From Lacinutrix mariniflava (GTDB lineage: Bacteria > Bacteroidota > Bacteroidia > Flavobacteriales > Flavobacteriaceae), in the NCBI RefSeq assembly GCF_001418015.1, contig NZ_LIQG01000026.1, forward strand, positions 1,116,001 through 1,180,000: a DNA stretch of 64,000 nt, in the 5' to 3' direction. The position numbers and the translations under genes are program-made. Below the pieces are notes generated by a model, which did no database searches, was not told where the DNA came from, and saw only the letters and a list, made by a program, of their open reading frames with translations. Positions 1 to 7,955 of the stretch are shown piece by piece (position 1 is the first letter of the stretch; each line of letters opens with the position of its first letter).

Positions 1-99
1 ATTTTATTAATGAATGTCTTTGCACCAACTATCGATCATTACGTAGTACAAGGAAATGTAAAACGTAGAATGAAACGTTTAAAAGTTAAAACAGCATAA
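1..99 (+). CDS. nqrB: Na+-translocating NADH:quinone reductase subunit B, 3' end only
   Basis: Only the last 32 codons are in the window; the start lies upstream. The reading frame opens at base 1 and ends in TAA at 97-99. The tail contains APTIDHYVV followed by a basic end (KRRMKRLKVK), which is the usual C-terminus of NqrB, the membrane subunit that carries a covalent FMN and riboflavin. It is followed two bases later by nqrC, the normal gene order nqrABCDEF, so assignment rests on both sequence and context. Confidence 0.85.
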   Translation: MLLMNVFAPTIDHYVVQGNVKRRMKRLKVKTA

Positions 100-101
100 T
101 T

Positions 102-848
102 ATGGCAGTTAATACAGATAAAAACTCATATACTATACTATTTGCTATTGCAATGGTAGTAGTAGTAGGTTCTTTATTAGCCTTTACAGCATCGTCTTTA
201 AAGCCTAATATAGAAGAGAATAAAAGAATGGAAAAGCAGCAGAATATTCTGTATGCAATGGGAGTTAATGGAAATGAAGGCACAGGAGATATTACTTTTG
301 TGTCTACAGATAAAGTTGCAGGTGAATTTGCAACTTACATTAAAGAACAATTAGTAATCGAAAATGGTGTTGCGAAAGCAGATGATCAAGCTTACTTAAT
401 TGATGTTAAAAAAGAACAAGCAAAAGCTAAAAATGGAGGAACAAGACGTCTACCTTTATTTATTGGTGAGAAAGATGGTAAAACATCTTATATCGTACCA
501 ATAAGAGGCAAAGGACTTTGGGATGCTATTTGGGGTTTTGTTGCTTTAGATAAAAACATGGTTGTTCAGGGTGCATTTTTCGATCACGCTGGTGAAACAC
601 CTGGTTTAGGAGCTAACATTAAGCAGCGTTACTTTATGGACGATTTTAATGGTGAAAAACTATTAAATGATAAAGGCGTTTTTAAAGGCATTAAAGTAGC
701 CAAAGGAAATAACGATCCAATCAACAAGATAAAAGATGATAATGAGGTTGATGCCCTTGCCGGAGCAACAATTACAGGAGATGGTGTATCTGCAATGATA
801 AAGAAAGATTTAAAATTGTATTTACCTTACTTTAAAAACTTAAAATAA
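102..848 (+). CDS. nqrC: Na+-translocating NADH:quinone reductase subunit C
   Basis: 248 aa, typical NqrC length. One N-terminal membrane helix (about residues 10-32) is followed by the FMN-binding domain. The flavin attachment motif AGAT lies near residues 220-223, with Thr223 the expected acceptor of phosphoester-linked FMN; in characterised NqrC this is SGAT. ApbE, which attaches that flavin, is encoded 4.3 kb downstream (5154-6137). NqrC is part of the electron path from NADH to quinone coupled to Na+ export across the inner membrane. Gene spacing is two bases from nqrB and one base to nqrD, so it is translated from one operon mRNA. Confidence 0.95.
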   Translation: MAVNTDKNSYTILFAIAMVVVVGSLLAFTASSLKPNIEENKRMEKQQNILYAMGVNGNEGTGDITFVSTDKVAGEFATYIKEQLVIENGVAKADDQAYLIDVKKEQAKAKNGGTRRLPLFIGEKDGKTSYIVPIRGKGLWDAIWGFVALDKNMVVQGAFFDHAGETPGLGANIKQRYFMDDFNGEKLLNDKGVFKGIKVAKGNNDPINKIKDDNEVDALAGATITGDGVSAMIKKDLKLYLPYFKNLK

Positions 849-849
849 T

Positions 850-1494
850 ATGGGACTACTTTCAAAAAAAGACGCAAAGTTAATCACAGATCCATTAGCA
901 GATAATAACCCAATTACTATTCAAGTATTAGGTATTTGTTCTGCATTAGCAATTACGGCAGAGCTTAAGGCTTCGTTAGTAATGGGAATTGCTGTATTGT
1001 TTGTACTTAGTGTAGGTAATGTAGTAATCTCTTTAATGAGAAACATCATTCCTTCAAAAATTAGAATTATTGTTCAATTAATAGTAGTTGCTGCTTTAGT
1101 AATTATTGTAGATCAAGTACTAAAAGCTTTTGCTTTCGAATTAAGTAAAACACTTTCAGTATTTATTGGGTTAATTATTACCAACTGTATTATTATGGGA
1201 CGTTTTGAAGCTTTTGCTTTAGCAAACAAACCGTGGCAATCGTTTTTAGATGGTATTGGTAATGCATTAGGTTACGCAGTTATTTTAATAATTGTTGGTT
1301 TCTTTAGAGAGCTTTTAGGATCAGGAACTTTATTTGGAATTCCTGTATTAGGAGATCCAATTGAAATGACAGGCGTTTATGCTTTAGGTTACGAAAACAA
1401 TGGTTTTATGTTAATGCCTCCAATGGCTTTAATAATTGTTGGATTAATAATCTGGGTACAACGTAGTAGAAATAAAGATTTAATAGAAGACTAA
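850..1494 (+). CDS. nqrD: Na+-translocating NADH:quinone reductase subunit D
   Basis: 214 aa hydrophobic protein with about six membrane helices, as expected of the NqrD/RnfE family. The family segment TNCIIMGRFEAFA (around residues 115-127) contains the conserved Cys that in NqrD/NqrE pairs coordinates an intramembrane iron or Fe-S centre. NqrD and NqrE form the inverted-repeat membrane core of the pump. It starts one base after the nqrC stop. The gap after this gene (80 bp) is unusual for the operon and holds a short repeat. Confidence 0.95.
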   Translation: MGLLSKKDAKLITDPLADNNPITIQVLGICSALAITAELKASLVMGIAVLFVLSVGNVVISLMRNIIPSKIRIIVQLIVVAALVIIVDQVLKAFAFELSKTLSVFIGLIITNCIIMGRFEAFALANKPWQSFLDGIGNALGYAVILIIVGFFRELLGSGTLFGIPVLGDPIEMTGVYALGYENNGFMLMPPMALIIVGLIIWVQRSRNKDLIED

Positions 1495-1497
1495 AAA

Positions 1498-1528
1498 AGT
1501 TTGCAGTATTCAGTTCGCAGTTTGCAGT
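1498..1528 (+). repeat. Short direct repeat between nqrD and nqrE
   Basis: AGTTTGCAGT occurs at 1498-1507 and again at 1519-1528, exactly 21 bp apart, with a related CAGTTCGCAG between them. The other nqr junctions in the window are 1-2 bp, so the 80-bp nqrD-nqrE gap looks like an insertion of a small repeated sequence into a conserved operon. Whether the unit is dispersed genome-wide cannot be seen here. Confidence 0.5.
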
Positions 1529-1574
1529 CTAACTCAAACCAAAAACTGAAGAATAAAACATAAAAAATAAAAAA

Positions 1575-2306
1575 ATGATAGAACATTTAGAATTATTTTT
1601 CAAGTCAATTTTTGTTGACAATATGGTGTTTGCGGTTTTCTTAGGTATGTGTTCATACTTAGCCGTTTCTAAAAAGGTTGCAACAGCAGTTGGACTTGGA
1701 GCAGCCGTAATATTTGTATTAGCGATCACTGTGCCGTTAAACTGGTTATTAGATCAATATTTATTACAACCTGGAGCATTGGCTTGGGCAGATGGAAGTG
1801 CAAACGGAGAAGGTTTCTCTGGTATGGATTTAGGTTTCCTTTCTTTCATTATGTTTATTGCTACTATTGCAACAATGGTACAATTAGTAGAAATAGTAGT
1901 TGAGAAATTCTCACCTTCATTATATAATTCACTTGGTATTTTCTTACCATTAATTGCAGTAAACTGTGCCATTTTAGGTGGTTCATTATTTATGCAATCT
2001 CGTGAAATTGAAACGTTTGGTTTAGCAGTAAATTACGGAGTATCTTCTGGAATAGGATGGTTTTTAGCAATTCTTGCCATTGCAGCTATTCGTGAGAAAA
2101 TTAGATATTCTAACGTGCCAGCACCTTTAAGAGGATTAGGAATTACATTTATCATTACAGGTTTAATGGGAATTGGATTTTTAAGTTTTGGTGGTATGTT
2201 AACAGGTGGAGAAGAAGAAGCTCCAGCTGAGCCAACAGCTCAAGTAGAAAAAGTAAAAACTGAAGACGCTAAGGTATTAGCCGAAAACACTAAAATAGCA
2301 GAGTAA
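1575..2306 (+). CDS. nqrE: Na+-translocating NADH:quinone reductase subunit E
   Basis: 243 aa; about six membrane helices in residues 1-200, homologous in topology to NqrD. Conserved Cys-containing segments are visible at [12 protein letters not shown] (about residue 26) and AVNCAILGG (about residue 134). These place it in the NqrE/RnfA family and mark the residues that ligand the shared iron centre. The family is normally near 200 aa; here residues 212-243 form an extra charged tail rich in Glu, Ala and Lys, seen in some Bacteroidota homologues and probably cytoplasmic and disordered. One base separates it from nqrF. Confidence 0.95.
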   Translation: MIEHLELFFKSIFVDNMVFAVFLGMCSYLAVSKKVATAVGLGAAVIFVLAITVPLNWLLDQYLLQPGALAWADGSANGEGFSGMDLGFLSFIMFIATIATMVQLVEIVVEKFSPSLYNSLGIFLPLIAVNCAILGGSLFMQSREIETFGLAVNYGVSSGIGWFLAILAIAAIREKIRYSNVPAPLRGLGITFIITGLMGIGFLSFGGMLTGGEEEAPAEPTAQVEKVKTEDAKVLAENTKIAE

Positions 2307-2307
2307 T

Positions 2308-3621
2308 ATGATTTTAGCAGCAGGAACAGGAGCAACAGTAATAACAACAGTAGTAGCGTTTTTAATAATAGCGTTAGTACTAATAAGTTTATTATTATTT
2401 GTTAAGCAAAAATTATCACCGTCAGGTCCAGTAAAGATCTTAATTAATGGTGAGAGAGAGATAGAAGTGGCTTCAGGAGGTACTTTATTATCTACATTAG
2501 GAAGTAACAAAATTTTCTTACCATCGGCTTGTGGTGGTGGTGGAACTTGTATTCAATGTGAGTGTCACGTATTAGAAGGTGGTGGAGAAGCGTTACCTAC
2601 AGAAACACCTCACTTTTCTAGAAAAGAATTAGCGCATGGTGCACGTTTATCTTGTCAGGTAAAAGTGAAACAAGACATGGAAATTACAATTCCTGAAGAA
2701 GTTTTCGGAATTAAAAAATGGGAAGCAACTGTAGTATCTAACTATAACGTAGCAACATTTATTAAGGAATTTGTAGTAGAGATTCCTGAAGATATGGGTT
2801 ACAAAGCTGGTGGATATATTCAAATTGAAATTCCTAATTGTGAAGTTAAATATTCAGAAATGGATGTTACTGCTCACCCAGATGATCATCCAGGTGAACC
2901 AAATAAATTTGAAGCAGATTGGGACAAGTTTGGCTTAAGACCGTTAGTCATGAAAAATGACGAGCTTGTTGAAAGAGCCTATTCTATGGCTTCTTATCCT
3001 GCTGAAGGAAGAAAAATTATGCTTAATGTGCGTGTAGCAACACCTCCTTTCGATCGCGTTAAAGGCGGATGGATGGATGTAAATCCAGGTGTGGCTTCTT
3101 CATATATATTTAACCAAAAAGTAGGAGATAAAGTAACAATCTCTGGACCTTACGGTGAATTCTTTATTAATGAGTCTGAAGCTGAAATGTTATATGTAGG
3201 TGGTGGAGCAGGTATGGCACCAATGCGTTCTCATTTATATGAATTGTTTAGAACATTAAAAACAGGTAGAAAAGTTACATATTGGTATGGTGGACGATCT
3301 AAAGCAGAATTGTTTTACATCCATTACTTTAGAGCACTAGAAAAAGATTTTCCAAACTTTAAATTCTTTATAGCATTATCAGATCCAACGGAAGCTGATA
3401 ATTGGAAACTTAAAGAGAGTGTTGAAGATCCTAATGGCGATGGATTTACAGGATTTATACATCAAGTAGTAATCGATCAATATTTATCTAAACATGAAGC
3501 TCCAGAAGATTTAGAATTATACTTCTGTGGACCACCATTAATGAACCAAGCGGTTCAGAAAATGGGTGAAGATTTTGGTCTTGATGACGAGAATATCCGT
3601 TTTGATGATTTTGGAGGTTAA
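2308..3621 (+). CDS. nqrF: Na+-translocating NADH:quinone reductase subunit F (NADH entry subunit)
   Basis: 437 aa. Domain order: N-terminal membrane anchor (residues 9-32), a 2Fe-2S ferredoxin domain with Cys75, Cys81, Cys84 and Cys116, an FAD domain with RAYSMASYP, and an NADH-binding domain with GGGAGMAP and a C-terminal CGPP motif. NqrF oxidises NADH on the cytoplasmic side and passes electrons through FAD and the Fe-S centre into the pump. Length and motifs match the family fully. It is the last nqr gene and is followed by an intrinsic terminator. Confidence 0.97.
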   Translation: MILAAGTGATVITTVVAFLIIALVLISLLLFVKQKLSPSGPVKILINGEREIEVASGGTLLSTLGSNKIFLPSACGGGGTCIQCECHVLEGGGEALPTETPHFSRKELAHGARLSCQVKVKQDMEITIPEEVFGIKKWEATVVSNYNVATFIKEFVVEIPEDMGYKAGGYIQIEIPNCEVKYSEMDVTAHPDDHPGEPNKFEADWDKFGLRPLVMKNDELVERAYSMASYPAEGRKIMLNVRVATPPFDRVKGGWMDVNPGVASSYIFNQKVGDKVTISGPYGEFFINESEAEMLYVGGGAGMAPMRSHLYELFRTLKTGRKVTYWYGGRSKAELFYIHYFRALEKDFPNFKFFIALSDPTEADNWKLKESVEDPNGDGFTGFIHQVVIDQYLSKHEAPEDLELYFCGPPLMNQAVQKMGEDFGLDDENIRFDDFGG

Positions 3622-3670
3622 AATTTAATTTAAAATCTAAATCTCATTATCGAGAAACTATAATAAAATT

Positions 3671-3705
3671 AAAAGCCCAATACGAAAGTGTTGGGTTTTT
3701 TCGTT
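3671..3705 (+). terminator. Rho-independent terminator of the nqr operon
   Basis: Stem CCCAATAC (3676-3683) pairs with GTGTTGGG (3688-3695) across a GAAA tetraloop, with one G-U pair, followed by six T. It lies 55 bp after nqrF and ends just before the next gene. Confidence 0.85.
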
Positions 3706-3714
3706 TAAATTAAT

Positions 3715-4587
3715 ATGAAGAAAACACTATTTATTCTTGTTCTACTTATAGCAGTAGTTGCATTAGCATTTCAATTTAAACCAGTAAAAGAGACGGTAGA
3801 ATATGTTTCTAAAGCTGTGGTGTCAAAACCGAATTTAATTCATAAGGATAGTCTAACTATAAAATCAAGAGTGCAAACGCCAGAAGGATATGTACGTCTG
3901 AAATATGCTAAAGGATCATTTCAAGAGTATTTACGTAACTATAAGTTGAAACCTTTTGGAAGTAAAATAATTAATTACGACGATAGCGAATATTATTGGC
4001 AACAAGGTCATATAGGAATTCTTGATATTCCTGTGCCTAAAAACGGTTTACAACAATGTGCGGACGCTTTAATTAGAATAAGAAGCGAATACCTTTGGGA
4101 TGCTAATAGAAAGGACGAGATAGGCTTTAATTTTACTTCAGGACATTATTGCTCATGGCTTAAATACGCTCAAGGTTTTAGACCAAAAATTAAAGGTAAT
4201 AAAGTTACGTTTAGTAAAACAGCATCAGTAAATACCTCGAAAGAAAATTTTTATAAATACCTGAATTTAATCTATATGTATTCTGGTACTTTATCACTAT
4301 CTCAAGAGTTAAAAGCAGTTACTACAATTAATGATTTAAAGTTAGGCGATATGCTTATTCTTGGAGGAAGTCCAGGACATATTGTAATGCTAGGAGATGA
4401 AGCAATTAATGAAAAAGGTGAGAAGTTATTTTTATTATTTCAAGGTAATACTCCAGCACAAAGTGTACATTTAGTTAAGAATCTTGAAGATTCTGAGATT
4501 TCACCTTGGTATAATTTAAAAATGGATGCAGTAATACCTGTTTCAAACTTCACGTTTTACGATTCTAAGTTTGCTAGATTTAAATAG
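3715..4587 (+). CDS. DUF4846 family secreted protein
   Basis: 290 aa with an N-terminal signal/anchor helix (residues 4-19). The body matches the DUF4846 pattern by eye: GYVRLKYAKGSFQEYLRN near residue 55, LQQCADALIRIRSEYLWD around 110-127, YSGTLSLSQEL, then GDMLILGG.PGHIVMLGDEA, a segment reminiscent of the NlpC/P60 or transglutaminase-like fold. Function is unknown; it is expected in the periplasm. It starts right after the nqr terminator and probably has its own promoter. No reason to link it to the NADH pump other than position. Confidence 0.75.
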   Translation: MKKTLFILVLLIAVVALAFQFKPVKETVEYVSKAVVSKPNLIHKDSLTIKSRVQTPEGYVRLKYAKGSFQEYLRNYKLKPFGSKIINYDDSEYYWQQGHIGILDIPVPKNGLQQCADALIRIRSEYLWDANRKDEIGFNFTSGHYCSWLKYAQGFRPKIKGNKVTFSKTASVNTSKENFYKYLNLIYMYSGTLSLSQELKAVTTINDLKLGDMLILGGSPGHIVMLGDEAINEKGEKLFLLFQGNTPAQSVHLVKNLEDSEISPWYNLKMDAVIPVSNFTFYDSKFARFK

Positions 4588-4593
4588 GTTCTG

Positions 4594-4706
4594 TCATTAA
4601 GCATTTGTTGAGAAATCCACTTTCTATTGATGATGCTTTATTGTATTTTTGTTTTTTAATTAATGAGATACCCGCTGGAGTATATCTTGAGCGTAGTCGA
4701 AAGACG
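4594..4706. repeat. Degenerate dispersed-repeat relics
   Basis: Two pieces resemble intergenic repeats common in flavobacterial genomes. One is GTCATT...TTGAGAAATCC at 4597-4619. The other is a small dyad ATAC/GTAT at 4668-4683 joined to TTGAGCGTAGTCGAA near 4687-4701. They sit upstream of the start chosen for the next gene and argue against starting it further upstream at an in-frame TTG near 4605. Confidence 0.4.
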
Positions 4707-4715
4707 GAAATAAAT

Positions 4716-5093
4716 ATGAGTAAACCTTTAACACCACAAGAACTTCACAACCTTGCCATGAATCACGTTGGTAAGGATCTCGAAAAAAGAGGTTTCGAGT
4801 TTATTGCTATAAATAGTAAGCTTAAAAAACATCCGCAATTTGTTTGTATGGATGCTAATAAAAAACACTTCTTCGTCATTGTTAAGGCCGTTTTATTGCC
4901 AGATAATGCTAATAATTACGATGTGGTTTGGATGGAGTCTTTTAAAGAACATGCTCGCGAACATGATGCTAAAGTACTATATGCTGGCGTTGGTTTAGGA
5001 AACCCAAAAGGAGAGTCTTTACCAATTTTTCTAGATGAAGAATATTTAATAGAGTACAATGGTATTCAAGTTTTAGAGACTAATTTAAATTAA
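4716..5093 (+). CDS. Conserved 125-aa protein, unknown function, between nqr and apbE
   Basis: 125 aa beginning MSKPLTPQELHNLAM. The frame is open 37 codons further upstream, but that part reads through repeat relics and has no conserved look, so the ATG at 4716 is preferred. The protein has no signal peptide, no cysteine cluster and no flavin or NADH motif. Homologues in flavobacteria are, as far as I recall, sometimes labelled as NqrF by position, which the sequence does not support. Features include FVCMDANKKHFFVIVKAV and KVLYAGVGLGNP, suggestive of a small alpha/beta fold resembling restriction-endonuclease-like or DUF-type proteins. Position before apbE suggests a link to NQR maturation, but this is inference. 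Confidence 0.7.
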   Translation: MSKPLTPQELHNLAMNHVGKDLEKRGFEFIAINSKLKKHPQFVCMDANKKHFFVIVKAVLLPDNANNYDVVWMESFKEHAREHDAKVLYAGVGLGNPKGESLPIFLDEEYLIEYNGIQVLETNLN

Positions 5094-5095
5094 TA

Positions 5096-5128
5096 GGTCA
5101 TTACGAGGACGAAGGACGTCGTAATCTC
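5096..5128 (+). repeat. 33-bp dispersed repeat, copy 1
   Basis: The 33 bases beginning GGTCATTACGAGGACGAAGG are found again, inverted, at 19471-19503 with one mismatch (C versus G at the 25th base). It lies directly after the 125-aa gene and before apbE. Confidence 0.85.
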
Positions 5129-5153
5129 TTGAAGAAAGTAAAATGTATTTTAT

Positions 5154-6137
5154 ATGAAGAAACCAATAACTTTATTATTATTATTAATAATAACACTACT
5201 TGTTTCCTGCAAACAAGAACTGAAAAACACTAAAGTTTCAGGTCCAATATTCGGAACATTTTACGAAGTTACTTTCGCTTCAACAAGTAATGAGAACTAC
5301 CAAAAACAATTGGATAGCTTGTTTTTTATCATCAATAAATCGATGTCTAATTATCAGGCAGATTCTGATATTTCCAAATTAAACAGAAATGAAACTGTAA
5401 CTGTAGATGCTCATTTTACTAAAGTATTTAAAGCTTCAAAAAAACTTTACAGAGAAACAGAAGGTGTTTTTGATCCTACAATTGGTAAGTTGGTTAATGC
5501 TTGGGATTTCGGATCAGAAAAACCTATTGCAAAACTCGATAGCGCAAAAATAGATAGCTTAAAACGCTATGTTGGTTTTAATAGAATAGGATTAGTAGAT
5601 AATGTTGTAAAAAAAGTAAATGGCGCTTTTTTAGACTTTAATGCTATAGCAAAAGGTTATGCGGTAGATGTCATTGGAGAATTTTTAGAATCTAAGGCTA
5701 TCAAAAATTACATGGTAAATATTGGTGGTGAGTTAAGAACAAAAGGCATCAATATAGACAAACAAAAAGGTTGGACTGTAGGTGTGGAAAATCCTAATTT
5801 CGATGATACCCAAAGTACTAATATTGTTTTAAATCTTAAAGATCAAGCTATGGCAACATCTGGAACGTATAGAAAGTTTAAACTAGACGAGAATGGAAAC
5901 CGCTATGCTCATATTATCAACACTAAAACAGGCTATCCAAGTAAAACAAATATATTAAGTGTATCGGTAATGGCTGATTCTTGTATGTTAGCAGATGGTT
6001 ATGCAACTGCTTTGCAAGCGATGGGAGTAATAGATGCTAAAATATTTTTATTTAATCATCCAGAATTGAAAGCCTATATTATTTTTGAAAATGAAGCTAA
6101 AGAGTTTGAAGTTTTAAACTTAAATGGGTTTATATAA
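5154..6137 (+). CDS. apbE: FAD:protein FMN transferase ApbE (lipoprotein)
   Basis: 327 aa. Signal peptide with lipobox LLVSC, so Cys19 is the predicted lipidated residue. ApbE family motifs in order: SMSNYQADSDISKLN, VFDPTIGKLVNAW, DFNAIAKGYAVD, VNIGGELRTKG, ATSGTYRKF, HIINTKTGYPS and the metal/FAD-binding ADSCMLADGYATALQAMG. The enzyme transfers FMN from FAD to a Thr or Ser of target proteins outside the inner membrane; NqrB and NqrC encoded upstream are the obvious targets. Length is normal. A bidirectional terminator follows. Confidence 0.95.
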   Translation: MKKPITLLLLLIITLLVSCKQELKNTKVSGPIFGTFYEVTFASTSNENYQKQLDSLFFIINKSMSNYQADSDISKLNRNETVTVDAHFTKVFKASKKLYRETEGVFDPTIGKLVNAWDFGSEKPIAKLDSAKIDSLKRYVGFNRIGLVDNVVKKVNGAFLDFNAIAKGYAVDVIGEFLESKAIKNYMVNIGGELRTKGINIDKQKGWTVGVENPNFDDTQSTNIVLNLKDQAMATSGTYRKFKLDENGNRYAHIINTKTGYPSKTNILSVSVMADSCMLADGYATALQAMGVIDAKIFLFNHPELKAYIIFENEAKEFEVLNLNGFI

Positions 6138-6169
6138 TAATTTATTTAGAATGAGAATATCTTAAATTT

Positions 6170-6205
6170 AAAAAGCCTTTCCATAAATTATGCAAAGGCT
6201 TTTTT
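6170..6205. terminator. Bidirectional terminator between apbE and the HlyD gene
   Basis: AAAAAGCCTTT (6170-6180) pairs perfectly with AAAGGCTTTTT (6194-6204), 13-nt loop. T-rich on both strands, so it can serve apbE (+) and the convergent HlyD gene (-). Confidence 0.85.
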
Positions 6206-6221
6206 GGTTATTGATTAATTG

Positions 6222-7511
6222 CTATTTAAAAATATCTTTTATTTGAGAGAAGAAACGTTCTACAAGACGTAAATCCTCAGTGATGATTTCTGCACTTCCT
6301 CTCATTTCTTGTTTAAAGTCAATTTGTTTTTTATAGGATGTAATTAAATTCTTAGGTAATTGAGCTAGTATTAAATAAAAACCTTCTTCATTAGGAACTA
6401 ATGTTATGTTATTTACTTTCGCTTGTAAGGTCCCAAATTCTGCTTCAGGATAGTTTTCTAATTTAATATTAACGGTTTGTCCTATTTTTAATTTGCCGGA
6501 ATTTGTAGCAGGTGTTTTCAATTTTGCAATATATGTTGAGTTTTCCGTTGGTATAATGGTAAAAATCAAATCGCCTTGATTTACGGTTTCGTTTGTTCTC
6601 CAATAGTTTGAAAATGCTATTTTGCCATTTATATTAGATTTTAAAACATATTGTGTTTCCCAATCTTTAATGGCTTTTTTTAGTTGGTTAAAAGATTGAA
6701 TAACGCTTTTTAAAAGCATCATTTCTTCTTTTGTTCTATTTATTTCTGTGCCTTTTGAAGATTTGTTAGCATTACTTATAGATTCTCTTATTTGAGAGAT
6801 AGAAGATTCAAAACTTTTTAAATTCTGTTCAGCTTGAAGAAATTCTACTTGCTTGTTTTCATATTCTAATCGTGCAATTGTTCCGTTTTTAAATAGACTT
6901 TTATATCTATTTAAGTCTTTTTTCTTTAATGCTAATTGAGATTGGTTTAAAGCTAATTGGTCTTTAGAGCTTTTTAGTCGTCTATGTAATTCTGATATCG
7001 AATTTTTATTTGCTAATGCTTCGTTAGAAAATGGTTGTAAATCTTTATTTAAAGTATATTGTATATAATTGTTTTCGAATAATGCATATTGCGTATCAAT
7101 ATCTCCTAAAAACAAAACAGGTAATTCGTCTATTGGAAAAGTAAAGGATTTTGTATTTACTTTTATAGTATCAATTATATCTTTTAATTTATAAACATCC
7201 TCAAAATTCGAGGTGTTTTCTATAATAGCAAGAGGACTATTTTTAATCACTAAGTCATTATCTTTTATTAAAATAGTTTCTAGTTTTCCAGTAGATTGTG
7301 CAATTAGTTTTTCGGAAGGAATATGTGTAGTTAGTAATGCTTCTGTATTAATAACATCTGGGTATTTTATAAGCCAACTTAAACCAAAAAATAAAATAAT
7401 TAAGCTCAAAAATAAGAGGTTGCCATAACGTATCATCCAATGAGGTACATAAGATAATATGTCTTGTACCTGCTCACTTCTTAATTCTATTTCTTCTAGT
7501 TTTTTTGACAT
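6222..7511 (-). CDS. HlyD-family periplasmic adaptor of peptide exporter
   Basis: 429 aa. A single membrane helix at about residues 29-48 is followed by a lipoyl/barrel-sandwich half motif, a long coiled-coil region (about 160-280, rich in K, Q, L and S), and a second barrel-sandwich half (NGKIAFSNYWRTNETVNQGDLIFTI). This is the layout of membrane-fusion proteins that couple a C39 ABC transporter to an outer-membrane channel. It is the last gene of a minus-strand export locus with two double-glycine peptides and the C39 transporter (7956-10148). An outer-membrane factor gene is not seen nearby. A hairpin precedes the gene. Confidence 0.88.
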   Translation of the reverse strand: MSKKLEEIELRSEQVQDILSYVPHWMIRYGNLLFLSLIILFFGLSWLIKYPDVINTEALLTTHIPSEKLIAQSTGKLETILIKDNDLVIKNSPLAIIENTSNFEDVYKLKDIIDTIKVNTKSFTFPIDELPVLFLGDIDTQYALFENNYIQYTLNKDLQPFSNEALANKNSISELHRRLKSSKDQLALNQSQLALKKKDLNRYKSLFKNGTIARLEYENKQVEFLQAEQNLKSFESSISQIRESISNANKSSKGTEINRTKEEMMLLKSVIQSFNQLKKAIKDWETQYVLKSNINGKIAFSNYWRTNETVNQGDLIFTIIPTENSTYIAKLKTPATNSGKLKIGQTVNIKLENYPEAEFGTLQAKVNNITLVPNEEGFYLILAQLPKNLITSYKKQIDFKQEMRGSAEIITEDLRLVERFFSQIKDIFK

Positions 7512-7524
7512 TTAATTTTTTTTA

Positions 7525-7552
7525 AAATAGAGGGAAATTAATCCCTCTATTT
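7525..7552 (-). terminator. Hairpin between peptide gene and HlyD gene (attenuator-like)
   Basis: AAATAGAGGGA (7525-7535) and TCCCTCTATTT (7542-7552) form a perfect 11-bp stem with a 6-nt loop. On the minus strand it is followed by only four T, so it may terminate partially or protect the 3' end of the peptide mRNA, letting peptide transcripts exceed those of the adaptor. Confidence 0.65.
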
Positions 7553-7581
7553 ATTTAATAGCTCTTTGTTTTAATGGACTA

Positions 7582-7803
7582 TTAATTCAAAGTATTTCTA
7601 ATTGGTTCAAGACTTACTTGACAATTATTAGGATCACCATTATTAGGAACTCCACAATAACCGTTTCTAGGATCTCTTTCCAATCCTTTACAACATTCAT
7701 TTGAAGCACATTGGTTATGTGAGTTACAATGTTTTCTTCCTCCATTAATAGTTTTCTGTTCAGCTTTTGTTAAAGCTTGTCCTAAGTTTTTTAAATTTTT
7801 CAT
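7582..7803 (-). CDS. Double-glycine leader peptide with six-cysteine core (bacteriocin-like)
   Basis: 73 aa. Residues 1-22 form a double-glycine leader (LTKAEQKTINGG) of the type cut by C39 peptidases. The 51-residue core holds six Cys at positions 26, 32, 37, 38, 50 and 61, i.e. C-x5-C-x4-CC-x11-C-x10-C, a disulfide-rich layout like small toxins or cystine-knot peptides but with longer final loops. The leader is identical to that of the 55-aa peptide at 10299-10466 in 19 of 22 residues. The C39 exporter and HlyD genes flank it. It is probably exported, cleaved after GG and oxidised; its target or signalling role is unknown. Confidence 0.85.
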   Translation of the reverse strand: MKNLKNLGQALTKAEQKTINGGRKHCNSHNQCASNECCKGLERDPRNGYCGVPNNGDPNNCQVSLEPIRNTLN

Positions 7804-7840
7804 AATTAAAATATTTATAAATTAAAATTAAAGTGATCGT

Positions 7841-7881
7841 TTAAAGACAGTCACCATTTCTGTCTATTCCTCGCGAGAGAA
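7841..7881 (-). promoter_or_regulatory. Conserved upstream element of peptide 1 with 6-bp dyad
   Basis: Element of 41 bases, 36 identical to 10503-10543 upstream of the other peptide. AGACAG (7845-7850) and CTGTCT (7860-7865) form a perfect dyad with a 9-nt spacer, next to CTCGCGAG (7870-7877). It ends 37 bp from the start codon. No TAnnTTTG box is visible, so it may be an operator, an alternative promoter or a leader RNA stem. Confidence 0.65.
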
Positions 7882-7888
7882 TTCCTTT

Positions 7889-7951
7889 TATCATTCCTAT
7901 AAAAGCAGGAATTTATTTTATGTTTTCAGAGGCTTCGACAATACTTAGCCA
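7889..7951. repeat. Dispersed-repeat relics downstream of the exporter gene
   Basis: Two degenerate dyads: ATTCCT/AGGAAT (7893-7898 and 7907-7912) and GGCT/AGCC around TCGAC (7931-7950). They resemble common flavobacterial intergenic repeats. The first could also act as a weak hairpin after the exporter gene, but there is no T-run. Confidence 0.4.
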
Positions 7952-7955
7952 AACA

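Noticed and set aside
4605-4715. In-frame N-terminal extension of the 125-aa protein
   Set aside because: The extension reads through dispersed-repeat relics and lacks conservation signals; the ATG at 4716 fits better.
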